Shown here piece after piece: positions 43,950-53,241 of a stretch of DNA of 64,000 nt. The position numbers were made by a program, and so were the translations under genes. The notes beneath the pieces were generated by a model. That model saw only the letters and a list, made by a program, of their open reading frames with translations. It did no database searches and was not told the origin of the DNA. Within the stretch, counting starts at the first letter, position 1. Each line of letters opens with the position of its first letter. Origin of the DNA: Gammaproteobacteria bacterium (lineage in GTDB: Bacteria; Pseudomonadota; Gammaproteobacteria; Pseudomonadales; Halieaceae). The stretch covers positions 124,001 to 188,000 of the forward strand of contig JAHEKX010000003.1 of the NCBI GenBank assembly GCA_024644535.1. The letters run 5' to 3'.

Positions 43950-44708
43950 CTAGCAGAGGTGTTCCATTTCGGAGTGCGAGCAAGCAGACGTTAGATCGTC
44001 AAAACGATCCAACTTATTAAACCGAATCATGGACTGGATCTCTTTCACGTATTCTTCGCCACGTGTCGAATAACGAGTCAACCCTTCTGCCAACTCGACG
44101 CCTTTGGGGCTACTTAATCGCTTACGCTCTTGCTCTCGAATAAGCCGCAGCTCACGATATGCATCACCGGTATTAAGGTTGTGTACGTAAGCTCTAACCG
44201 AATCCCGAAAATTCGAAAACGATCGAACCTCGTAGGTCTGACCTTTTGGACGCCCTTTTGGCACCATGCCACAACCCGGGGAAAAACACCATTGACCAAA
44301 CAGCGCTTTACCCTTGGTGGCAAATCGAGACCGCCCCCAGTTGCTCTCATTGGCCGCTTGCGCCAACAATAAACTGATGGGTACGACATCAACACGACGC
44401 AAGAGTATGTGCAAGTCGCCAGGATCCACATCGTAGCGTTCTGCAACTTGCTTCAAAAAACGTCTATCCCACCAACCAATAGTATCTTTGGACTCTGCAA
44501 TACCCAAGAGGCGGCCTCGATCTTCCAAAATTTTAGTGTTCACCTTGGTGGCAATCGGTTGAAGATAATTAAAGAATGCCGCTTTGCGCGCTTGAACGTT
44601 TTCGATAGCGGCAAAATCAGGTGGCGCCTGCTCGCTGGCAAAACAACTGGTCAGGGAACAAAGGAGCAAACCTACTAGCCAAACGTGCGGTCTTAATACT
44701 GGTTTCAT
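43950..44708 (-). CDS. Bax-like glucosaminidase lipoprotein (peptidoglycan hydrolase)
   Basis: 252 residues. The N-terminus (LRPHVWLVGLLLCSLTSC) ends in lipobox LTSC, so probably a lipoprotein. The core is a glucosaminidase/Bax domain: LLAQAANESNWGRSRFATKG with the catalytic Glu in ANESNWG, then ALFGQWCFSPGCGMVPKGRP and FSNFRDSVRAYVHNLNTGDAY. It should cleave the glycan of peptidoglycan in the periplasm. Upstream of the NTF2-like gene; divergent from the MBL gene at 44849. Confidence 0.9.
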   Translation of the reverse strand: MKPVLRPHVWLVGLLLCSLTSCFASEQAPPDFAAIENVQARKAAFFNYLQPIATKVNTKILEDRGRLLGIAESKDTIGWWDRRFLKQVAERYDVDPGDLHILLRRVDVVPISLLLAQAANESNWGRSRFATKGKALFGQWCFSPGCGMVPKGRPKGQTYEVRSFSNFRDSVRAYVHNLNTGDAYRELRLIREQERKRLSSPKGVELAEGLTRYSTRGEEYVKEIQSMIRFNKLDRFDDLTSACSHSEMEHLC

Positions 44709-44848
44709 AGCGATACCATTGTTGTGTTTTTTAAATTTTAACCTGCCGCCTTAGTCAACCCGACGGTTATTTGCGGGAATTTTGACCTTCACGCTAATAA
44801 CAAATAGTCTTGTCGCCAACGCCATCTGACAAAGAGACTAGACAAAGC

Positions 44849-45763
44849 ATGGATACGCAGTGCTACCCGGACCACATTTTTTGTATCGACACAGACTATG
44901 TTGCGCCAGGTATCGCTTGCGCCTACATCGTACAAGATGAAGCGGAATGCGCGCTAGTAGAAACCGGCACGGGCCCTGCCTTACCGGCAATGATTGAACG
45001 AATAGAGGCTTTGGGGTTTAACCTTAACCAGTTCAGCGCTGTTATTCCCACTCACGCACACCTAGATCACGCTGGTGCCGCGGGACAGTGGATTGAGGCG
45101 ATGCCTAACGCCAGAGTCTACTGCCACCCCAAAGCTGCCCGCCACTTGATCGACCCCTCCCGCCTTGAGGCATCTGCTCGGGGCGTTTACGGGGATGCGT
45201 TTGATGCACTCTATGGCCGTCTGATGCCTGTGCCCGAGAGTCGCGTAACGGTTCTCGAAGATCAGGACTCAGTGCATATTGGTCAGCGTATACTCACTGC
45301 TCATCACACGCGCGGTCATGCGGATCACCACCTCTGCTTGTGGGACGAACGAAGCCGCGGCTGGTTTACAGGCGACACCTTCGGCATCTGCTATCCAAAC
45401 ATGCAAACGGGCGATTGGCCGTTTGCCTTGCCGGCCACCACCCCCACTCAATTTTGGCCCGATTACTACCAGGAATCCATCGATAGCATCACCGCTAGCA
45501 AGCCTCTGTGGATTTACCCCACCCATTACGGCCGTATCGCGTTTGATGTGCGAACAGCGCAAAGCCTAAAACAACAAATTGGTGCCTACGCCAAAATTAC
45601 CGATATTGAGCTTGCAGCCGAACAACTACAGAACATTACCCTGCACAACTTAACCCAGGCATTGAGCAAGCAAGAGGCAACAACGGTATTAGAAAGTCTT
45701 AGCCAAGATTTGGCCCTAAATGCACAGGGCGTGATACATCGCCTGGCGAATCAAGCACGCTAG
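44849..45763 (+). CDS. Metallo-beta-lactamase-fold hydrolase (second, unrelated copy)
   Basis: 304 residues. Metal motif IPTHAHLDHAGAAG near residue 70, then HHTRGHADHHLCLW and WFTGDTFGICYP, all typical MBL ligands. The order matches glyoxalase-II-like and related quorum-type hydrolases. ATG 44849 begins at MDTQCYPDHIF, consistent with family starts; a TTG at 44810 is the alternative. The C-terminal ~80 residues are helical. Substrate unknown. It is not closely similar to the MBL protein at 7.3 kb. Confidence 0.87.
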   Translation: MDTQCYPDHIFCIDTDYVAPGIACAYIVQDEAECALVETGTGPALPAMIERIEALGFNLNQFSAVIPTHAHLDHAGAAGQWIEAMPNARVYCHPKAARHLIDPSRLEASARGVYGDAFDALYGRLMPVPESRVTVLEDQDSVHIGQRILTAHHTRGHADHHLCLWDERSRGWFTGDTFGICYPNMQTGDWPFALPATTPTQFWPDYYQESIDSITASKPLWIYPTHYGRIAFDVRTAQSLKQQIGAYAKITDIELAAEQLQNITLHNLTQALSKQEATTVLESLSQDLALNAQGVIHRLANQAR

Positions 45764-45866
45764 CGCAAAAGTACCGAAATTTTCAGATTCAAACCAAAAT
45801 CTGACTCACCGTTGCCTTTAGAAACTCTATATACTTAGGGTTTACGTGGTACCTGCGGATTTGATT

Positions 45867-46718
45867 ATGTCGCCTTTTATTTTACTTCAACGCCTATTGC
45901 CTCAACACCTATTGTCTCGCTGGGTGGGGCGCCTTGCTGAACTTAAATATCCAAAATGGCTTAAGAATGCTTTGATCAGAGCTTTTATTAAACGCTACAA
46001 GGTTAATATGGAGGAAGCCTTCGCGCCCTACCCTGAAGCCTACGCCAACTTTAATGAATTTTTTACCCGCGCATTAAAGCCCGGCGCGCGACCGCTAGCG
46101 ATTGCGGATGTACTGAGCCCTGCTGACGGCGCTTTTAGCCAGGTAGGTAAGATCAACGACGACCAGATATTCCAAGCTAAAGGCAAGTCGTTTACTACCA
46201 CAAGCTTGCTTGGGGGCAACGAAGCATGGGCCGAGCTTTTTCAAGATGGCGACTTTGCTACCATTTACTTAAGCCCCAAAGACTACCACCGTATTCACAT
46301 GCCCATTCAAGGCTCGTTGCTAGCCACCCGATACATCCCAGGTGACCTGTACTCGGTAAACCAAACCACAGCCGAGAATGTCGACGGGCTGTTTGCTCGC
46401 AACGAGCGCTTGGTGTGTCTATTCGATACGGAGGCGGGCCCGATGGCAGCTGTCTTAGTGGGCGCCATGATCGTAGCAGGTATCGAAACTGTTTGGGAGG
46501 GACAAGTCGCCCCCCCGGGGTCACAAATTATTACCCGCCATTACGCTCAGCCAGCACCCGCTGTCGAACTCAAGCAAAGCGACGAGCTCGGCCGATTTAA
46601 ACTGGGGTCGACCGTCATTTTGTTATTTGGTAAAGAGCAAATCGCTTGGGAGACCTGGTGCCAAGCGGGCAATGATATCCGTATGGGCGAGTGTATAGCC
46701 TCTAGAATTAATGTTTAA
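45867..46718 (+). CDS. psd: Phosphatidylserine decarboxylase proenzyme
   Basis: 283 residues. The proenzyme self-cleaves at LGST (FKLGSTVILLF) near residue 250 to give a pyruvoyl prosthetic group. Other signatures: FNEFFTRALKPGARP, LSPADG, YLSPKDYHRIHMP with the catalytic His. It makes phosphatidylethanolamine at the inner membrane. ATG 45867 is chosen from alignment to known N-termini (ILLQRLLPQHLLSRWVG); GTG 45846 would extend it by seven residues. Overlaps the convergent rsgA gene by 4 bases. Confidence 0.95.
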   Translation: MSPFILLQRLLPQHLLSRWVGRLAELKYPKWLKNALIRAFIKRYKVNMEEAFAPYPEAYANFNEFFTRALKPGARPLAIADVLSPADGAFSQVGKINDDQIFQAKGKSFTTTSLLGGNEAWAELFQDGDFATIYLSPKDYHRIHMPIQGSLLATRYIPGDLYSVNQTTAENVDGLFARNERLVCLFDTEAGPMAAVLVGAMIVAGIETVWEGQVAPPGSQIITRHYAQPAPAVELKQSDELGRFKLGSTVILLFGKEQIAWETWCQAGNDIRMGECIASRINV

Positions 46719-47734
46719 ACAGGGCGGTCGGCGTCTAATGCGTCGACCAAAATTTGATAACTGCGAAACCTAGCCTCGGTGATACGCCCACCGTCAACGG
46801 CAGCAATTAAAGCGCAATCAGGTTCCGCCTCGTGTTTACAATCTCGGAATCTGCAAGCCCCTAAAAACGGCGCAAACTCTCGAAAGCCTTGCTCTAACTC
46901 AGCGCGGCTCATGTGCCACAAGCCAAATTCACGAATTCCGGGGGAGTCGATCAATACGCCACCAGTGGGCAGATGAAACAAACGCGCTGTCGTCGTGGTG
47001 TGCTGTCCTTTTTGATTGTATTGCGATAATTCGCTGGTGCGCAGTGCGGCCGCAGGCAACAATGAGTTCACTAAAGACGATTTACCCACTCCCGACTGTC
47101 CAACGAACACACTCACGTGGTCTTGCAAAACATCGACCAAAGCCGATAAATCGGCGCGATTCGCGCTGGTTGTCACCACTCGATAACCCAAGGCTTTGTA
47201 AGGTTCAAGCACTGCATCAACCGTATATTTCAGCTCGGGCTGGCCCAACAAATCGGTCTTGTTCAGCAAAAGCAGAGGCTCGATGCCGGCCGTTTCCGCC
47301 GCCACCAAATAGCGATCGATTAGATCGGCATAAGGGGTTGGTTGGGGCGCAATTACAACCACAACTTGATCAATGTTGGCAGCAACGGGCTTGAGCCCTG
47401 TGTAAGGATCTGGACGCTTCAATATGGTTCGACGTTCGTGCAACGCAACTACGACGCCTGCGTATTCACCAGCACAAAACACTACTCGGTCGCCGGTGAC
47501 CAAGGCGGGCAAATTGGCGCGAATAAAGCAACGCTGCCGCTCGCCACTGGCGTCCTCCACCTCCACCTGGGTGCCAAAATGCGAAATAATAAGGCCTTCT
47601 TGCTCGTCGCCTAACTCACCACCGACGAGCAAATCATCGGCTTTATCGTCTCGTTTTTGCGAGCGCTTACTGCGTTCGTCTTGAATTTTTTGAATTCGCC
47701 ACGCTTGCTGCTTGGTTAATTTACGCTTTCCCAC
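46715..47734 (-). CDS. rsgA: Ribosome small-subunit GTPase RsgA
   Basis: 339 residues with circularly permuted GTPase motifs: NKTDLL (G4) comes before GQSGVGKSSLVNSLLP (G1) and DSPGIREFGLW (G3). An N-terminal OB-fold and a C-terminal zinc-binding motif CRFRDCKHEAEPDC are present. It tests and matures the 30S subunit. The start is GTG 47734 with GAGGTGAT about 8 bases upstream. Follows orn on the same strand, a common gammaproteobacterial arrangement. Confidence 0.96.
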   Translation of the reverse strand: MGKRKLTKQQAWRIQKIQDERSKRSQKRDDKADDLLVGGELGDEQEGLIISHFGTQVEVEDASGERQRCFIRANLPALVTGDRVVFCAGEYAGVVVALHERRTILKRPDPYTGLKPVAANIDQVVVVIAPQPTPYADLIDRYLVAAETAGIEPLLLLNKTDLLGQPELKYTVDAVLEPYKALGYRVVTTSANRADLSALVDVLQDHVSVFVGQSGVGKSSLVNSLLPAAALRTSELSQYNQKGQHTTTTARLFHLPTGGVLIDSPGIREFGLWHMSRAELEQGFREFAPFLGACRFRDCKHEAEPDCALIAAVDGGRITEARFRSYQILVDALDADRPV

Positions 47735-47761
47735 TTCGAATAATCACCTCTTCCCCGACCT

Positions 47762-48304
47762 CTAACAGGTCAGTATTTTTTCGCGGTAGTAGCGCAACTC
47801 TTCGATTGATTCGCGAATGTCATCTAGAGCCAAATGTGCTCCCTGTTTCACGAAACCATCGGCAACTGCAGGTGCCCAACGTTGAGCCAAAATCTTTAAG
47901 GTACTCACATCCAAATTACGATAGTGAAAGTAGGCCTGTAATGTAGGCATGTGGCGCGCCATAAAACGACGATCTTGGCAAATTGTATTGCCACACATTG
48001 GTGACTTGCCCGCAGGGACCCACTGCTCTAAAAAGGCAATGGTTTCGAGACTTGCAGCATATTCATCCGAAGCACTGGCCCGGACTCGATCTACTAAACC
48101 GGAGGCTGTGTGGTGGGTAGTATTCCATTCGTCCATTCCCGCAAGAATGGCATCGGACTGATGAATTGCAATGACCGGACCTTCCGCCAATGTGTTCAAC
48201 TCGCTGTCGGTGACAATCGTTGCTATCTCGATAACCACATCTTGATCGGGCTCTAAACCCGTCATTTCCATGTCTACCCAAATCAGATTTGAATCTGAAA
48301 TCAT
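47762..48304 (-). CDS. orn: Oligoribonuclease
   Basis: 180 residues. DEDDh exonuclease motifs: [11 protein letters not shown] near residue 8, [16 protein letters not shown], and [19 protein letters not shown] at the end. It degrades 2-5-mer RNAs and pGpG, the product of EAL-type cyclic-di-GMP hydrolysis, which ties it indirectly to the GGDEF-EAL protein at 5.5 kb. ATG 48304 matches the standard N-terminus [11 protein letters not shown]. Followed by rsgA after 27 bases. Confidence 0.96.
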   Translation of the reverse strand: MISDSNLIWVDMEMTGLEPDQDVVIEIATIVTDSELNTLAEGPVIAIHQSDAILAGMDEWNTTHHTASGLVDRVRASASDEYAASLETIAFLEQWVPAGKSPMCGNTICQDRRFMARHMPTLQAYFHYRNLDVSTLKILAQRWAPAVADGFVKQGAHLALDDIRESIEELRYYREKILTC

Positions 48305-48371
48305 GACTGTTCCCACTTAAAGTTACTTTGTCTGCTTATGATGTGTGGAAATCCGCATTCGAAGCAAGTTT

Positions 48372-49529
48372 TTACGAAAACACTTGTCGATACAAATCGA
48401 CAATTTCCTCGACAGAAGGTACACGAGGGTTATTATTCGGCGAACCCGATGCCAATGCCTGTTCAGCCATCAAGGGTAAATTCGCGTGCCAGCTGTCAGG
48501 GTCAATACCGAAACTCGCGGGGGTTGGAACACTTAAGTCCGAGCAGAGCCGACGCAAGCCACTGACTAATGCCTCGCAGGCTGCACTATTCTCACTGTCG
48601 TGAGCCGCGAAACCCATGTGCCGAGATGCGATTGCGTAGCGAGCCTGAGCGCCGGGTACCGACCAAGCGGTGACGACTGGTAACAGCATGGCGTTACTTA
48701 AACCATGTGGTACGTGGAAGTGTGCACCTATTGGCCGACTCATGCCGTGTATTAAGGTAACCGAAGCATTGGCAAAAGCAACGCCGCCTTGAGTGGCCGC
48801 CAACATCATTGCCTCGCGCGCTTCTCGATCACTAGGGTCGGCGCACGCTTTGGGCAAATACGCTACTACCGAGCGCATGGCATCTAAAGCAATTGGGTCG
48901 GTAAAGGCATTAGCTTTCCGGCTCACAAAGGCCTCTAGCGCGTGACATAGCGTATCTAGGCCTGTATCTGCAGTTAAACGATAGGGCATATCCATAGTCA
49001 GTTCATAATCGACTAGAGCAGCAACTGGCATTAACGCTAAACCAATCCACAGCATCTTCTCTTGTGTTTCGGTATCGGTTATTACCGCAAATTTGGTGAC
49101 CTCGGATCCGGTTCCCGCAGTCGTGGGAATAGCGATAATCGGCAAACCTGAATCTAATGCAAACGGCACTTTGTATTGCCGCATGGGCTCAGAACGGCTC
49201 TGCATGGCAGCCATCGCCTTGGCCGTATCCATAGAGCTGCCACCACCAATTGCGACAAGGCAGTCGTAATTATCCACGTTCAGCGCCGACAATCCGGCGC
49301 GCACCGAATCGGTGGTCGGATCGGGCACGCAGTCAGCAAAGACATCGGTGGCGACATCGACACCAGGCACAGCATCGAAAATCGTATCAAAAAACGGACA
49401 CGAACGAATAAATGGGTCAGTCACTATTAAGGGCTTTGACAGCCCTAACTGCAAGAGGGTTGCGGCTAGCTCTTGACTTGCCCCACCCCCAACTCGAAGA
49501 ATTCTGGGTAAATTCAACTGACTGATCAC
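48372..49529 (-). CDS. Iron-containing alcohol dehydrogenase (second copy)
   Basis: 385 residues from GTG 49529, which has AAGGAG 9 bases upstream and avoids overlap with the FKBP stop. Fe-ADH motifs: GGGSSMDTAKAM, TAGTGSEVTKFAVITD, DTLCHALEAFVSRKAN, MSRPIGAHFHVPHGLSNAMLLP (metal histidines). A paralogue of the 13.1-kb enzyme but clearly different in sequence. Located between the FKBP isomerase and orn genes, 13 bases after the former. Substrate unknown. Confidence 0.92.
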   Translation of the reverse strand: MISQLNLPRILRVGGGASQELAATLLQLGLSKPLIVTDPFIRSCPFFDTIFDAVPGVDVATDVFADCVPDPTTDSVRAGLSALNVDNYDCLVAIGGGSSMDTAKAMAAMQSRSEPMRQYKVPFALDSGLPIIAIPTTAGTGSEVTKFAVITDTETQEKMLWIGLALMPVAALVDYELTMDMPYRLTADTGLDTLCHALEAFVSRKANAFTDPIALDAMRSVVAYLPKACADPSDREAREAMMLAATQGGVAFANASVTLIHGMSRPIGAHFHVPHGLSNAMLLPVVTAWSVPGAQARYAIASRHMGFAAHDSENSAACEALVSGLRRLCSDLSVPTPASFGIDPDSWHANLPLMAEQALASGSPNNNPRVPSVEEIVDLYRQVFS

Positions 49530-49542
49530 CGTTGTCGGCTCC

Positions 49543-50166
49543 TTATTCAATCCCGAGCAAGTGGACTTCAAATATTAACGCGGTATTGGGTGGAATAGCA
49601 TCACCCGCGCCCTGCTCACCATAGGCTAAATGTGGCGGAGCAAACACGCGCCACTTGTCACCCACCGACATAAGCTGCAGCGCTTCTGTCCACGCCGGAA
49701 TAACCTGTGTCACACCAAACGTCGCTGGTTCTCCGCGCTGCACCGAGCTGTCAAACACAGAGCCATCTATAAAGGTGCCGTGGTAGTGCACAACAACGCT
49801 GGACTCTTTGCTTGGGGTCGCGCCAGCCCCTGATTCCAGCACCTCGTACTGTAAACCCGATTCGGTACTAGTAACGCCGTCGCGCGCTGCATTCTGTGTC
49901 ATAAATTGGTCGGCAATCGCACTTTGAGCGGCGCTTTGCTCGGCCTGAACGGCTTGCTGCTTAGCTTGCACAGCTTGGTAGGCCGGGTTTAAGTCAGCGT
50001 CAGATAGCTTACTGGCACCATCGGTAAACCAATCTCGAACGCCCGCAATTACAGCACCAATATCCATGCCTTCGAATTGATTTTTACGTAATTGATCGCC
50101 AAATTGCAGACCAAAGCCATAGCTGACTTTTTGTTCATCGGTTGTAAATTCGGTGTTGTCGCTCAT
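49543..50166 (-). CDS. FKBP-type peptidyl-prolyl isomerase (FklB/FKBP22-like)
   Basis: 207 residues, no signal peptide, so cytoplasmic FklB type rather than periplasmic FkpA. The N-terminal half is the dimerising helical domain (KVSYGFGLQFGDQLRKNQF), the C-terminal half the FKBP catalytic domain: VVVHYHGTFIDGSVFDSS, VIPAWTEALQLM, LAYGEQGAGDAIPPNTALIFEVHLL. It speeds proline isomerisation in folding. GGGGGAAAG lies just before ATG 50166; a longer frame to 50238 is not needed. Confidence 0.93.
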   Translation of the reverse strand: MSDNTEFTTDEQKVSYGFGLQFGDQLRKNQFEGMDIGAVIAGVRDWFTDGASKLSDADLNPAYQAVQAKQQAVQAEQSAAQSAIADQFMTQNAARDGVTSTESGLQYEVLESGAGATPSKESSVVVHYHGTFIDGSVFDSSVQRGEPATFGVTQVIPAWTEALQLMSVGDKWRVFAPPHLAYGEQGAGDAIPPNTALIFEVHLLGIE

Positions 50167-50234
50167 GATCTTTCCCCCTATTTTTAGAACCCCACACCTT
50201 AACAGCTGGATTCCTTCGTGGCGAGACGCGAGCG

Positions 50235-51170
50235 TCATTCAGGGTCAAAAAGTAAAACTTCCACGCGCAATTGCACAGATGCAGTATCGCAATCACACAA
50301 AGCGGACTGCCAGGTATAGCGAGGCTCGACCTCAAACCAAAGGTAATCACGAACATACGATCTGCGCCACGTTATACCAATGTATTTAGCGGCATCCTCC
50401 AAGTCCACGCTCCCTTTCCCTGCCAAGCCGATAAACCATTGACGAGCATGCAGCGACGCGCCCTCGCCTTTTGCATGCCTAGATTGCAAAACCGTGCGCC
50501 ATGAAGTGGGCTCGTCCCCAAGGGTGGTATCAATACGCGTTCGCCAGCGATACAGGTGCCCGCTTGAGACTTTGTTATCAAGCATAACCTCAGAGGAGGT
50601 TTCCCAACCGTCTTTACCGTAGTCAAAGCGATGATAAAAGCGCATGGATACATCATCTGTAACCGGTAGCTGGTTGCGATAGCGTATACCGGGGCGTATC
50701 CCTGAATCACGCCAGTGCGCGGTCAGATCAACACGAGAGAAATTCTGTTTCAACAGACGCCACTGAACACCAAAATCAGGTGACTCACTTCCGGCACCCG
50801 GCATGGTCTCCGATTCCTCGCCGCTCGCATTATCGTCATCGAACATCAAAGCCAGTCGATCATTGATGTTCGGCAGATACAAGGTACCCCGTAGACGAAG
50901 ATGCTCTGCGTTGTTAGCGTTTTCGTTCCAGCCGTAGCGCCCTATCACTCGTAGATAGCTTTTCGCGAGGGCCTCATCCTCGGTAATCTGGTCACCAAAA
51001 ACCCCATCAATCCAAAGTGCCATATTGTCGACCCTTGCGGTCGCCGACTGGTGCGCGAGATCCAGCCAAACAGCCCGCTGCGGTTCGATGGTTGAGTCTT
51101 CTGGTTCGGCCTGCGCCAATGGCGCCGAAATCAATAATATTAGTAGCGTCAATCGGAAGTATCTTTTCAT
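50235..51170 (-). CDS. Exported beta-barrel-like protein of unknown function
   Basis: 311 residues. Signal peptide KRYFRLTLLILLISAPLAQA. The mature protein is rich in amphipathic strands (LRLRGTLYLPNINDRLALM, VSMRFYHRFDYGKD, LWFEVEPRYTWQ) and ends with short charged turns, as expected for an outer-membrane barrel, though the last residue is Glu and not aromatic. Two adjacent cysteines occur near the end (CDCD). No family recognised. Starts next to the divergent cinA gene; on the same strand as the FKBP gene. Confidence 0.72.
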   Translation of the reverse strand: MKRYFRLTLLILLISAPLAQAEPEDSTIEPQRAVWLDLAHQSATARVDNMALWIDGVFGDQITEDEALAKSYLRVIGRYGWNENANNAEHLRLRGTLYLPNINDRLALMFDDDNASGEESETMPGAGSESPDFGVQWRLLKQNFSRVDLTAHWRDSGIRPGIRYRNQLPVTDDVSMRFYHRFDYGKDGWETSSEVMLDNKVSSGHLYRWRTRIDTTLGDEPTSWRTVLQSRHAKGEGASLHARQWFIGLAGKGSVDLEDAAKYIGITWRRSYVRDYLWFEVEPRYTWQSALCDCDTASVQLRVEVLLFDPE

Positions 51171-51281
51171 AACACCATTGTTCCACGTCTTCGCTTAGAA
51201 AAAACTTAACACGGGCCAATCAGTTTTGAGTAGTTATTTAGTGACCGATTGTTACACTAACGCGCACAGCAGGAGATCTTG

Positions 51282-52577
51282 ATGACAGCACTCAACGTTC
51301 AACTATTAATGACCGGCAACGAAGTGATGGCAGGCGACACCATCGACTCCAACTCAGCTTATATGGCCCGTGAGCTAGCGACTATTGGCATAAAAATTAG
51401 CCGCCGAGTCACCGTCAACGACAACTTAGAACAACTTTTGATCGAGCTAAACAGCATGAGTGCTACGGCTGACATTGTTATAATGAATGGTGGCTTGGGA
51501 CCCACGGTCGACGATCTAACATCCGAAGCTTTAGCGGTTTTTAGCGACAGTGCTTTGCAAATACACCCCGATGCGAAGGCACAACTTGAGGCTTGGTGTG
51601 AACGCCGAGGCCAAGCGCTCAACGACGCAAACAAAAAGCAAATGCTAATTCCATCCGGTGCCAACATTATCCCAAACGCAACCGGCTCGGCGCCGGGTAT
51701 CGACCTACAGCATAAGGGTACCCGAGTATTTGCAACCCCCGGCGTTCCGAGCGAAATGCGCCACATGATGCCCATTATTATCGAGCGCATTAGCGCTAAA
51801 TTTGACCTAACGCAGCGTACCACAGTGCGGCGCTTACAAACCTTTGGATTAGGCGAATCTAACGCTCAACAACTTATTAACAACGGTGATTTTGACTGGC
51901 CCAACACCGTAGAGTTGGGCTTTCGCGCCAGCGCACCGCAAATGGAGGTGAAACTCACCATACACGACGACAGCTACCATCAAGACCAAGAACGCTGTGT
52001 GCAATACATCCACACCCTGTTTGGGGACCATATCGTGGGTGAAGGCGATACCACACTCGCCGAGGCCGTATTGAAACTGTTGCAAGAACGCCAGCAAACC
52101 ATCACGACCGCAGAGTCTTGCACCGGCGGGCTAATCGCTAGCGCTTTAACTCAAATCCCAGGCGCCTCGGCAGCTTTTCATGCCGGCTTTGTCACCTACG
52201 ACAATACCATCAAGGCGAGCGTGCTTGGGGTCGCCGAAAATGACTTACAACGCCACGGCGCTGTTAGCGAGCCTGTCGTGCGACAAATGGCTGAGGGCGC
52301 CCTGAGAAAGGCATCCGCCGACTACGCCATCGCGGTAAGCGGTGTAGCGGGCCCCGATGGTGGAACCGACGAAAAGCCCGTAGGCACGGTTTGGGTTGCC
52401 TATGGGTCGAGAAATACCTTGCAGACGCTCAGACTTTTGTGGCCATTGTCACGGCAGCTTTTTCAGACGATGGTCACCGCCTGTACTCTCGACTTGGTTC
52501 GCCGCCAACTGCTAGGGCTACCGAAATACTGTCGTTATGTAGATCAACGCCAAGTCGTACCGACCGACCAGGAATAG
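51282..52577 (+). CDS. cinA: Full-length CinA-family protein (competence/damage-inducible, NMN amidase type)
   Basis: 431 residues: an N-terminal MoCF/molybdopterin-binding-like domain (MTGNEVMAGDTIDSNSAYMA; MNGGLGPTVDDLTSEAL; PGVPSEMRHMM) and a C-terminal CinA domain (TAESCTGGLIASALTQIPG; AVSGVAGPDGGTDEKPVGTVW). The C-terminal domain hydrolyses nicotinamide mononucleotide (PncC activity) and the N-terminal one acts on ADP-ribose in studied homologues, so it recycles NAD. AGGAG at 51271-51275 fits ATG 51282. Confidence 0.93.
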   Translation: MTALNVQLLMTGNEVMAGDTIDSNSAYMARELATIGIKISRRVTVNDNLEQLLIELNSMSATADIVIMNGGLGPTVDDLTSEALAVFSDSALQIHPDAKAQLEAWCERRGQALNDANKKQMLIPSGANIIPNATGSAPGIDLQHKGTRVFATPGVPSEMRHMMPIIIERISAKFDLTQRTTVRRLQTFGLGESNAQQLINNGDFDWPNTVELGFRASAPQMEVKLTIHDDSYHQDQERCVQYIHTLFGDHIVGEGDTTLAEAVLKLLQERQQTITTAESCTGGLIASALTQIPGASAAFHAGFVTYDNTIKASVLGVAENDLQRHGAVSEPVVRQMAEGALRKASADYAIAVSGVAGPDGGTDEKPVGTVWVAYGSRNTLQTLRLLWPLSRQLFQTMVTACTLDLVRRQLLGLPKYCRYVDQRQVVPTDQE

Positions 52578-52582
52578 AGACA

Positions 52583-53224
52583 CTAGGGCTGCAACTGCTC
52601 AATCCACCAAGCGTTCTCGCCTTCACGATAATACCGAAACCGGTCGTGGAGGCGGTTAACACCTCCCTGCCAAAACTCGATGCGATCCGGCACCACGCGA
52701 TACCCACCCCAAAAATCAGGCACCGGAACATCGCCATGGCTGAATTTTTCTTTCATGGCATTCAGCTGTTGCTCGAGTACTGAGCGAGCCGAGATAGGAC
52801 GACTTTGCTGCGACGCCCAAGCCGCCAGCTGGCTATCGCGAGGGCGTGACAAAAAATACTGAGCCGTTTCGAATTTCGAAATTTTGCTCGCCACACCACC
52901 GACAATAACCTGTCGATCCAACTCGTTCCACGGAAAATGCAGCGACACACGCGGGTTATAATCGATTGCTTGCGCCTTGGCGCTTGAATAGTTTGTAAAG
53001 AATACAAAGCCTTTATCCGGTCCCACATCTTTAAGCAGCACCATACGCTGCCACAAATAGCCAGACTCATCTTGGGTCGCAACTACCATGCCTGTCGGGT
53101 CACCAAGCTCTGCATCAATGGCCTGCTGTAACCAGCGGTCAAACTGTTGGTAGGGGTCCGAGCTCAGATCAGAGCGACCAAGCCCGCCCTTAGTGTATTC
53201 TCTTCTGTGATCTTTTAAGCTCAC
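52583..53224 (-). CDS. pdxH: Pyridoxamine/pyridoxine 5'-phosphate oxidase
   Basis: 213 residues. Family motifs: [13 protein letters not shown] near the N-terminus, [40 protein letters not shown] (FMN), and [18 protein letters not shown] at the C-terminus. It makes pyridoxal 5'-phosphate with FMN and oxygen. TTG 53227 and GTG 53224 are adjacent start choices; GGAG has better spacing to GTG. Converges with cinA, with 5 bases between stops. Confidence 0.95.
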   Translation of the reverse strand: MSLKDHRREYTKGGLGRSDLSSDPYQQFDRWLQQAIDAELGDPTGMVVATQDESGYLWQRMVLLKDVGPDKGFVFFTNYSSAKAQAIDYNPRVSLHFPWNELDRQVIVGGVASKISKFETAQYFLSRPRDSQLAAWASQQSRPISARSVLEQQLNAMKEKFSHGDVPVPDFWGGYRVVPDRIEFWQGGVNRLHDRFRYYREGENAWWIEQLQP

Positions 53225-53241
53225 CAATATCTCCTGACCAT

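Noticed and set aside
45783-45804. TCAGATT / AATCTGA inverted repeat before psd.
   Set aside because: Stem of 7 A/T-rich pairs with no T-run; weak as terminator and no regulator to tie it to.
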